Source: Microcoleus sp. AS-A8 (lineage in GTDB: Bacteria > Cyanobacteriota > Cyanobacteriia > Cyanobacteriales > Coleofasciculaceae). Taken from it: DNA of 64,000 nt. The notes under the pieces were generated by a model. It saw nothing but the letters and a program-made list of their open reading frames with translations. It made no database searches and was not told where the DNA came from. The first letter of the stretch is position 1. Every line of letters begins with the position of its first letter. The stretch spans positions 33,325 through 97,324 of the forward strand of contig JAMPKV010000022.1 in NCBI GenBank assembly GCA_039962225.1. Direction: 5' to 3'. Shown piece after piece: positions 57,517 through 64,000 of the stretch. The translations under genes were made by a program, and so were the position numbers.

Positions 57517-59775
57517 ATGCTCTTTCCTCTACTGGGCACGGCCTTACGTTCTCATGTGTTCTTCGGCTTAGTGTCTCATACTCCATCAAAAAGCTTCTTT
57601 AATAAGAGTTGGATAACAAGCCTTATGGAAACAGAACGCGTCATGTCCTCGGTGAAACTCCCGTTTCAGAGCGGCTTTTGTCCTGAGACGGCCCACGGCT
57701 CTAATCGGAACGCAGCGCCCCTAGGAAATGATTCGTTCTCATGTTTGTCCACCCCCATTGAGCCAGTTTTCACCCAGGAGCAAGAGGGTTCACTGATGCA
57801 GTACACGGCCCAGTCCGCTCAGATCGGGCAACACATTACCCAAATTATTCTCACCTGTCCAGAGCCACAAACCTTACTCACCAGAGTTGCTAAGGCTTTA
57901 GGAGAAATTTTTCAGGTCGATGCCTGCTTGATTATGGCTCTAGGCAAGCCGGGTGAGCCGTTGCTTACTAATCCGGTTACAACGCCTCAAATGGCTTTAT
58001 GGTGTGCCGATGACTTTCCCTGTTTACCACTTGAGGATTATTCGTCACACTTGGAACACCCAGTACTCCAAGTGGACTGGGGAAGTCATCAACCTCTAGC
58101 AATTTTCGACCTACAGACATCGGAGACTTGGTCTAACGCTGGCGGTTGCCCTGAAGGACTCGGTGTTAGGGCGGTTTTGAAAATCCACACTTGGTTTCAG
58201 TCGGCCATAAACGGGATGATTGTTTTAGGGCGATCGCAGCCTCACGAATGGACGACACCAGAACAAGAGCTATTAACCCTGGCCGCGGAATCAGTCGCAC
58301 TCGCCCTGTCTCATGTCCAGCTCACTCGGCAGGTTCGGGGCTTTTCCCACTCGCGAACCTTGCTCACTCAGTTGAGTCTGGCTATGCACAGCACCGATAA
58401 TCTCCAGGAAATTCTCCAGATGGCGATCGCCTCTACGGCTCAAGCCCTTCAGGTCGGTCGCGGTCTGCTTCTGTTGTTGACCTACACCCATCCTCTGGTT
58501 TACAGCCGACCTTCTGTACACCTGCCGCAAACCAAGGTAACAGTAGTGGGGGAGTGGTTAGAGGACACGGCTGGGCAATCGCCAACCTCAAACGAAAGTC
58601 CTTCTTCCCTGTTAAACCAATCGTTTTGGCTGTCCGAATCTGGCTTGTGCCAACAAGCGTTTCGAGATGCCCCAGCACCCATAATCATTTCAGACTGTCA
58701 AGCGTCTTGTGCCATTGACCTACGAGGAGAAAGTCTCTCCATTTTTGAGCGAGAAATGATGCCCGCGTTACTGATTGTGCCTCTGCTTGGCTCACCCAGT
58801 AACGCCCCTGTCGCCTCAACGGTGTTGGGTTTTTTGGTGTTGCAACATGGCCAACCTCGGCACTGGCACACAGATGAATTAGATTTGGTCGAGGGGGTCG
58901 GTGCTCAAGTCAGTGCCGCCATCATTCAGAATCAAACGCTGCGGCAAGTGCAATCTCTCGTTGAAGATCGCACCGCGCAGTTACAGCACAGTTTAGACAT
59001 TCAGGCTCAGTTATATGAAAAAACGCGCCAGCAGATTGACCAGCTACAGCAATTAAATCAGCTCAAGGAAGAGTTCATGAGTAGTATGAGTCATGAGCTG
59101 CGGACGCCTTTAACCACAATGAGTCTGGCGATTCGCATGTTACGTCAACCCACACTCCCATCAGAACGCCGTCAGAAGTACCTAGAAATCCTTGAGCAGG
59201 AGTGTAATAAAGAAATTGAATTAATCAATGACTTATTGAGTTTGCAGCAGCTAGAAGCCGATCAAGCCTCGATTCAACTGGAAAAAATCGACCTGATCCG
59301 GCTCCTCGACCCATTAGCTCAGTCTTTTGAGCAGAAATGGGCCGATAAAAGGTTAACCTTGAAGGTAGAAAGTCCTACCAATTCGCTGATTCTTAACACC
59401 GATCCTGATAGTCTGAACCGTATCCTGTTGGAACTGTTGACCAATGCGGGCAAGTATTCTGACCCCGGCACAACGGTTCATCTCCAGGTCACTTACCAAG
59501 CCCAACCGTCTGTGAATCAAGTGGTTCTGACCTTGAGCAATACAGGTCCAGGTATATCACCCGCAGACTTAGACCATATTTTTGATAAATTTCGTCGCGG
59601 TCGAGGTGTAACTCAAAATGCGGTTCAAGGTACGGGACTGGGACTAGCTTTGGTCAAGTGTTTAGCGCAGCACCTCAACGGTACGATTGAGGTTTCTAGC
59701 TCCCCCTTGGAAAACTCACAGAGCGCTGTGACCTCTTTTACTCTTACCTTGCCCCAGTTACGACACTTACCCTAA
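57517..59775 (+). CDS. GAF-domain sensor histidine kinase
   Basis: 752 residues from ATG 57517; the true start may be further in, as the first ~90 residues look non-conserved. Two GAF-type domains (~105-275 and ~280-475), a coiled coil ~485-518, then the kinase: H526 in SSMSHELRTPLTTM, the N-box NRILLELLTNAGKYSDPG, and GTGLGLALVKCLAQH. No membrane segment, so a cytoplasmic sensor. The GAF cysteines do not form an obvious bilin site. No response regulator gene adjoins it, so it is an orphan kinase. Confidence 0.88.
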   Translation: MLFPLLGTALRSHVFFGLVSHTPSKSFFNKSWITSLMETERVMSSVKLPFQSGFCPETAHGSNRNAAPLGNDSFSCLSTPIEPVFTQEQEGSLMQYTAQSAQIGQHITQIILTCPEPQTLLTRVAKALGEIFQVDACLIMALGKPGEPLLTNPVTTPQMALWCADDFPCLPLEDYSSHLEHPVLQVDWGSHQPLAIFDLQTSETWSNAGGCPEGLGVRAVLKIHTWFQSAINGMIVLGRSQPHEWTTPEQELLTLAAESVALALSHVQLTRQVRGFSHSRTLLTQLSLAMHSTDNLQEILQMAIASTAQALQVGRGLLLLLTYTHPLVYSRPSVHLPQTKVTVVGEWLEDTAGQSPTSNESPSSLLNQSFWLSESGLCQQAFRDAPAPIIISDCQASCAIDLRGESLSIFEREMMPALLIVPLLGSPSNAPVASTVLGFLVLQHGQPRHWHTDELDLVEGVGAQVSAAIIQNQTLRQVQSLVEDRTAQLQHSLDIQAQLYEKTRQQIDQLQQLNQLKEEFMSSMSHELRTPLTTMSLAIRMLRQPTLPSERRQKYLEILEQECNKEIELINDLLSLQQLEADQASIQLEKIDLIRLLDPLAQSFEQKWADKRLTLKVESPTNSLILNTDPDSLNRILLELLTNAGKYSDPGTTVHLQVTYQAQPSVNQVVLTLSNTGPGISPADLDHIFDKFRRGRGVTQNAVQGTGLGLALVKCLAQHLNGTIEVSSSPLENSQSAVTSFTLTLPQLRHLP

Positions 59776-59923
59776 ACTTTACTTGTTCGTTGATACCTTT
59801 AAAGAAGGAGCCAGTCACTGCTAACACGTTCTGAGATACCGATTACCTTATTACTGACAAACCACCAGTTAACAGACTATCCGTTGGCATACTGGCGGGT
59901 CTTCGCCTAATTTTTCCAACAGT

Positions 59924-61603
59924 ATGCTTACCCCCACTGTACCTAAGCCACTCCGCTGGCAACGACCGAGATATTCGCCACGGGCACGCCAAATCGATAT
60001 TTTTGCATCTGCCTTAAAGTTGATGTTCTACTTATGGTGGGACAAGGTGGTTGCCAGAAACTCCCCTCATCATCGCAATCGTCGTGCCCAGTGGTTAGTC
60101 GGAACTCTACTAGATTTAGGCCCAACATTTATCAAAATTGGACAAGCCTTATCCACCCGCGCTGATTTGCTACCCAGAGAGTACGTGCAGGCGTTGGGAC
60201 AATTACAGGATCGAGTCCCACCCTTTAGTAGTGCCGAAGCGATCGCCCTGATTGAATCTGAACTGGGCAACTCAATTCATACACTATATCGAGACTTCGA
60301 TCCTTATCCTCTGGCTTCTGCGAGCTTAGGGCAAGTCCATAGGGCCAGACTGCACACAGGTGAAGACGTTGTTGTTAAAGTCCAGCGTCCTGGCTTAGAA
60401 AGACTCTTCAACCTAGATTTTGAAGTTTTACATCGCTTGGCGCGTTTTTTAGAGCGGTTCGCTCCCTCGCTCACAAAGTATGATTTAGAGGCTATTTATC
60501 ACGAATTTTTTGAGCTTCTCTATAAAGAAATTGACTATATCCATGAAGGTAAAAATGCTGATAATTTTCGGGTAAATTTTACTGATTATCCTCGCATTAT
60601 TGTACCTAAAATCTATTGGCGATACACCACGAAGAAGGTTTTGACGTTGGAATACCTTCCGGGCATCAAAATTGATGATCGCCAGACAATGGAAGCTTGC
60701 GGCATCAATACAAAAGAAATCATCCAGTTAGGTATTTGTTGTTATCTCAAGCAATTGTTACAGGATGGTTTTTTTCAGTCTGACCCCCATCCAGGCAATA
60801 TGGCAGTCAGTCAGGACGGTCACCTCATTTTCTATGATTTTGGTACCATGACTGAGGTGAAGCCCATTGCCAAAGACCAGATGATCAAAACCTTTTTCGC
60901 TGTCTTGAGAAAGGACACTGATGAGGTGATTGATACCTTAACCTACATGGGTTTAATTGAGCCTGTGCCAGATATGACGCCTATCAGGCGGTTAATTGCC
61001 TTTACTTTAGATAAGTTCAGGGAGAAGCCAGTAGAACTTCAGGCTTTCGATCAAATGCGTAGCGAAATTTACGCCATGTTCGAGCAGCAACCGTTCCGCT
61101 TGCCGGCGCAGATGACGTTTATTTTAAAGTCCATCACTACACTCGATGGTATTGCTCGGACTCTCGATCCGGAATATAACCTCTTATCGGCTAGTAAGCC
61201 TTTTATTAAAAGTCTCACCGTCTCTAAACAAGGACGGGGGAATGTTGTGGGAGAACTCGCGAGGCAAGCGAGAGACTTTATTCAATATAAATTGCGCCAA
61301 CCTAATGCCACTGAACTTCTATTGAGACGATTAGAAGAACGGCTGGAACAGGGCGAACTTCAATTGAATGTTCGTGCGATTGAGAGTGAACGCGCCCTTA
61401 AACGGATCAATCTAGCCATCAAGAGCTTGATGTATGCATGTTTGGCTAGCTTTACCTTACTATCCGGTACTGTACTGTTAGGGACTTATCCTAACTGGGC
61501 GATCGCCGCTTTTGCCTTTTCAGGATTCTGGTTCTTAATTCTGCTGCGCTCTTTAATCAAATTAGCTGTTCGGGAAAGACTGGACAATCTTTCTGAACGG
61601 TAG
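59924..61603 (+). CDS. ABC1/UbiB-family atypical protein kinase
   Basis: 559 residues. ABC1 signature GPTFIKIGQALSTRADLLPR (the KxGQ motif), ASASLGQVHRARL, then HRD-like SDPHPGNMAVS and metal motif FYDFGTMTEV. Two C-terminal hydrophobic helices (~490-535) anchor it to the membrane. Cyanobacterial and plastid members (ABC1K) act in prenyl-quinone metabolism and lipid droplet control. Single gene; followed by tRNA-Glu in the opposite direction. Confidence 0.92.
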   Translation: MLTPTVPKPLRWQRPRYSPRARQIDIFASALKLMFYLWWDKVVARNSPHHRNRRAQWLVGTLLDLGPTFIKIGQALSTRADLLPREYVQALGQLQDRVPPFSSAEAIALIESELGNSIHTLYRDFDPYPLASASLGQVHRARLHTGEDVVVKVQRPGLERLFNLDFEVLHRLARFLERFAPSLTKYDLEAIYHEFFELLYKEIDYIHEGKNADNFRVNFTDYPRIIVPKIYWRYTTKKVLTLEYLPGIKIDDRQTMEACGINTKEIIQLGICCYLKQLLQDGFFQSDPHPGNMAVSQDGHLIFYDFGTMTEVKPIAKDQMIKTFFAVLRKDTDEVIDTLTYMGLIEPVPDMTPIRRLIAFTLDKFREKPVELQAFDQMRSEIYAMFEQQPFRLPAQMTFILKSITTLDGIARTLDPEYNLLSASKPFIKSLTVSKQGRGNVVGELARQARDFIQYKLRQPNATELLLRRLEERLEQGELQLNVRAIESERALKRINLAIKSLMYACLASFTLLSGTVLLGTYPNWAIAAFAFSGFWFLILLRSLIKLAVRERLDNLSER

Positions 61604-61672
61604 GGGGTACCCTGACATCTGTTCCTGTCTCAAGGGACAGTGATCGATTACTTTGGCTCCTTGCACTACTAA

Positions 61673-61715
61673 AAAGGCATAAGACTAGCAAGGTTGCTAA
61701 CTGTCTTATGCCTTT
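61673..61715 (-). terminator. Terminator of the tRNA-Glu transcript
   Basis: Perfect 13-bp arms AAAGGCATAAGAC (61673-61685) and GTCTTATGCCTTT (61703-61715), with an inner TAGCA/TGCTA stem. On the minus strand the hairpin is followed by a T-run. It lies 15 bp past the tRNA 3' end and can also stop transcripts of the ABC1 gene from the other side. Confidence 0.88.
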
Positions 61716-61730
61716 AACTTAGATTTTTGA

Positions 61731-61803
61731 TACCCCCAAGGGAATTCGAATCCCTGTCGCCTCCGTGAAAGGGAGGTGTCCTAGGCCTCTAGACGATGGG
61801 GGC
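61731..61803 (-). tRNA. trnE: tRNA-Glu (UUC anticodon)
   Basis: 73 nt cloverleaf on the minus strand: acceptor GCCCCCA/TGGGGGT, anticodon stem CCTCC/GGAGG with loop CTTTCAC (anticodon TTC), T-arm AGGGATTCGAATCCCT. CCA is not encoded. In cyanobacteria this tRNA also supplies glutamate for haem and chlorophyll synthesis. Confidence 0.95.
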
Positions 61804-61918
61804 TTGTTTTCTGAACCTTTATTAATTTAATCAATATTCCTGAGTCTGTCAACTATATTTTTGCAAATTGAGCAAAATTTACGGTGAAGCAGTCCCTGCC
61901 CCTTCTTGGAAGCCCAAC

Positions 61919-62470
61919 TCAGCGTGTACCTTTACGCCATTGGGCTAAACGCTGTTGAGCTTGAGCATCCAGGGAATTGAACAAAAAACGGCTACTCGAT
62001 TGTTTGTGGGTGCGCTGTTTGCGACGTGTTCGACGAGCTATGAATTCAACATCGTTAGCCAACTGCTGGGATGACATCCACTCGGCTCCATACCCGATCA
62101 CCGTCAACTGCTGCGCCCGATCAGAAGTAGCGACAATCAACCGATTGCATGGACGACAAAGTTTATAGTGATGAAATGAGGCACAATATTTTTCGATGTA
62201 AGTGTCGGCTGTCTGTCCAAAATCTGTATAGTAAACGGACAAATAAGTCGTTAAGACTTCACAGTAAATCGGTGTATTTTGAGCATGAGCATCAAAGACA
62301 ACCTGAGTTTCGTAGCCCTGGAAGGCGCTGTAGTTCACTAGCGCCTCTACTAATTCATGACGAGCTGCCTCTAGCCCATCATGATCGCGGGCCGCTTTCA
62401 GGTTCGACCAAGAGCCAATGACGTTGTAGCCATCAACCAGTAAAATAGCCTGGGGTGAGGGACGGGGCAT
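61919..62470 (-). CDS. NYN-domain (YacP-like) ribonuclease
   Basis: 183 residues. PIN-like NYN fold: ILLVDGYNVIGSW at the N-terminus (first Asp), TQVVFDAHAQN (second Asp), RLIVATSDRAQQL (third acidic region), C-terminal basic tail (RRKQRTHKQSSSR). The Bacillus YacP/Rae1 homolog cuts mRNA on ribosomes. Cytoplasmic. Start 'ATGCCCCGTCC' without a strong ribosome site. Confidence 0.88.
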   Translation of the reverse strand: MPRPSPQAILLVDGYNVIGSWSNLKAARDHDGLEAARHELVEALVNYSAFQGYETQVVFDAHAQNTPIYCEVLTTYLSVYYTDFGQTADTYIEKYCASFHHYKLCRPCNRLIVATSDRAQQLTVIGYGAEWMSSQQLANDVEFIARRTRRKQRTHKQSSSRFLFNSLDAQAQQRLAQWRKGTR

Positions 62471-62612
62471 TATTCAAGGCCAATATTTTTTTAATTTGAA
62501 TATTCATAGAAGTTATTATATTAACAATAGTTAACATGAAATGGTAAAAAAGCTTCGTTTTTAGAAGGCTTTAAAAAAAGGGGACTGGCTATTGCTTTCC
62601 AATCCCCATTTC

Positions 62613-63314
62613 TTAAATAGCGATGTCGGGTGCTTGCATGAGTCGCTGCTTCAGGCGTTCTGGATCGCCTCGGTCAACCACCTCACCTTGTTCCAATAAG
62701 AAGGCTCCGTCACAGTAATTCAGCTCATCTAAGCGGTGGGTGACCCAAAGAGCAGTCAGTCCACGACTTTTGACCAGATTTCGGACTTGTGCCACTAAAT
62801 CCAGTTGAGTATCTGGATCGAGCAAAGCCGTGGGTTCATCTAGTAGCAAGACCTCACAGCGACGTGCAATAGCACCAGCAATGGCAATCCGCTGTTTTTG
62901 ACCGCCACTGAGAGCATAGATGGGGCGTCGCTGTAAATCTAGGAGATTAACGGCGGTTAACGCCTCTCGCACTCTGGCAATGATTTGATCTGGAGAAAGT
63001 TTTTCTTCAACCAAGCCAAAGGCCACATCTGCCCCCACCGTAGGCATAACGAGCTGATGGTCGGGATTCTGGAAAACAAATCCCACGGGCTGTCTAATTT
63101 GCAGTTCACCCGATTGAGGTTGCAATAGCCCTACCAATAATCGGAGTAACGTAGATTTGCCACTCCCATTCGTCCCCAGCAGCATCCAGAATTCGCCCTT
63201 AGGTACCTCCAGAGAGCAAGCTTGTAAAACAGGTGTTCCTTGGGGCCACTTGAAGCTAAGGTCTTGCACCCGAATTGCCGATTCAGGTTTTATGTCAGTT
63301 GCCCCTGTGTTCAT
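62613..63314 (-). CDS. ABC transporter ATPase, energy-coupling-factor / CbiO type
   Basis: 233 residues. Walker A GTNGSGKST, Q-loop FQNPDHQLVMPTVGADVAFG typical of EcfA/CbiO, signature LSGGQKQR, Walker B VLLLDEPTAL, H-loop WVTHRLDEL. Drives uptake of a vitamin or metal with EcfT and an S-component, neither of which is in the window. Its ATG overlaps the stop of the upstream small gene (ATGA), so they are co-translated. Confidence 0.9.
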   Translation of the reverse strand: MNTGATDIKPESAIRVQDLSFKWPQGTPVLQACSLEVPKGEFWMLLGTNGSGKSTLLRLLVGLLQPQSGELQIRQPVGFVFQNPDHQLVMPTVGADVAFGLVEEKLSPDQIIARVREALTAVNLLDLQRRPIYALSGGQKQRIAIAGAIARRCEVLLLDEPTALLDPDTQLDLVAQVRNLVKSRGLTALWVTHRLDELNYCDGAFLLEQGEVVDRGDPERLKQRLMQAPDIAI

Positions 63315-63577
63315 TCCGCCACGGCAAAGAAACCGGGTACACGCCCTCCTCCAGCGGCACCGGATTTCTGCGAAATCATCACCGCACTGATCTGATCACT
63401 GAGAATGCCAATTTTTTTCTCTGGCTGGTGATCGCAGGCCAGTTCTAATAACTGACTGCTCCCAGAGCGCATGGCTTTGGTAATTTCCTGGTAAGTTACT
63501 TCTGCCGCTTCTGCTGACTTGCGTTGCACAGACAGCGGGACAGGGGTAGTTTTCAAAGTCAAATCAATGGTGAACAT
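63311..63577 (-). CDS. Small unknown protein coupled to the ABC ATPase gene
   Basis: 88 residues, stop overlapping the start of the ABC ATPase gene by ATGA. Two-part sequence: FTIDLTLKTTPVPLSVQRKS with a helix, then ACDHQPEKKIGILSDQISAV and a glycine-rich KSGAAGGGRVPGFFAVAE. No membrane segment. Function unknown; the overlap suggests a link to the transporter. Confidence 0.7.
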   Translation of the reverse strand: MFTIDLTLKTTPVPLSVQRKSAEAAEVTYQEITKAMRSGSSQLLELACDHQPEKKIGILSDQISAVMISQKSGAAGGGRVPGFFAVAE

Positions 63578-63889
63578 GCTTTTGTCAAGCGCTAAGCATT
63601 GCGTACATATACTTTCTTTACCATCTTAGACACCCAACCGCACGGTGGTGAGAATCAATGAGAACTAAGGCTTTGCGAGGTTTAGGGCAAGTGGCACAGA
63701 CCAGTTTTTTGAGAACGGTCACTTTAAGAGTGGCAAATTCTGAATGTTTCACCTAATATATTTAATACAGTAAAGAAAAGTAAATTTTTCTGAGAACCTC
63801 ACCAATAATCTGCTTATTCAATCCAGCAGCTCAGTTGGGAGTAAAAACCGCTTTTCTTTCGTCTTTATAAATACTTGGAGATTCTTGCT
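63578..63889. promoter_or_regulatory. Upstream region of psbD, 312 bp
   Basis: Divergent spacer that must hold the psbD promoter. The lower part is AT-rich (TATATTTAATACAGT near 63759) and the leader ends with GGAG at 63877-63880, 9 nt before the ATG. I could not assign a firm promoter. A 33-codon ORF at 63658 shows no support. Confidence 0.5.
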
Positions 63890-64000
63890 ATGACAATAGC
63901 AGTCGGACGCGCGGCAAGTACGAGAGGATGGTTTGACGTCCTCGACGACTGGCTCAAGCGCGATCGCTTCGTCTTCGTCGGCTGGTCCGGCCTGCTGCTG
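63890..64000 (+). CDS. psbD: Photosystem II D2 protein, N-terminal part
   Basis: 37 codons before the window ends: [20 protein letters not shown] then [17 protein letters not shown], the conserved start of D2 in the photosystem II reaction centre of the thylakoid. ATG preceded by GGAG. The rest, and probably psbC, lie to the right. Confidence 0.95.
   Translation, partial: MTIAVGRAASTRGWFDVLDDWLKRDRFVFVGWSGLLL

Noticed and set aside
63658..63759. 33-codon ORF upstream of psbD
   Set aside because: No ribosome site and no protein-like features; lies in the psbD upstream region.

Overview
The window is chromosomal DNA of a cyanobacterium. Evidence: photosystem genes at both ends (a decayed psaB at the left edge, the start of psbD at the right edge), ndhM, a crtH carotenoid isomerase, and very many GCGATCGC (HIP1) octamers. 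The style of the intergenic DNA (short tandem repeats, HIP1-centred palindromes) and the large paralog content suggest a large filamentous genome, but I cannot name the genus from sequence alone. No CRISPR array, prophage or rRNA is present. One tRNA, tRNA-Glu(UUC), is found.

Layout. 0-2.4 kb: an orphan psaB copy on the minus strand that has lost its start codon, has an internal stop and a deletion of roughly 95 codons, followed by a gap holding a small frameshifted ORF. 2.4-11.3 kb: a COG1900/DUF39 sulfur-transfer enzyme, cyanobacterial proteins of unknown function, a TPR protein, an SGNH-like lipoprotein, a DUF1816 protein and an MscS channel. 11.3-17.7 kb: a minus-strand envelope/stress-type group: a BON lipoprotein, an 848-residue protein made of four tandem copies of a GSP17M-like plus glycine-rich module, two paralogous single-pass membrane proteins, and a two-domain peptidoglycan-binding protein. 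18.0-19.5 kb: a complete-looking TnpB with an omega-RNA-like hairpin at its stop codon and a second, compensatorily changed copy of that hairpin upstream. 19.5-22.15 kb: an M16 peptidase pair, one with the zinc motif and one without. 22.3-22.55 kb: a candidate structured non-coding RNA with its own terminator. 22.9-36.4 kb: housekeeping and regulatory genes: an MMADHC-like protein, a K+ channel with an RCK domain, argD, two paralogous SH3 proteins, an HtrA-type protease, ruvC, yvcK, tsaE, two dihydroorotase homologs and two tandem lepB genes. 36.8-43.3 kb: an OprB/SLH porin, a gluconolactonase-like protein, a PQQ sugar dehydrogenase-like protein, and several decaying genes. 43.6-48.4 kb: small membrane proteins, upp, crtH, and a broken long-form signal peptidase. 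48.7-53.9 kb: a minus-strand three-gene group with a PP2C phosphatase carrying a zinc ribbon, a kinase-like region and a C-terminal SH3-like region, a CHAT-FHA protein, and an unknown protein. 54-64 kb: ndhM, small unknowns, a GAF histidine kinase, an ABC1/UbiB kinase, tRNA-Glu, a NYN RNase, an ECF-type ATPase and psbD.

How genes may work together. The PP2C and the phosphopeptide-binding FHA domain fused to a caspase-like CHAT domain look like one phospho-signalling unit and are the best candidate for an undescribed system. The catalytic and non-catalytic M16 proteins probably form a heterodimer. PyrC and Upp belong to de novo and salvage pyrimidine synthesis. The gluconolactonase-like and PQQ-dehydrogenase-like genes would fit periplasmic sugar oxidation. 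All functions are read by eye from motifs; no database search was run.
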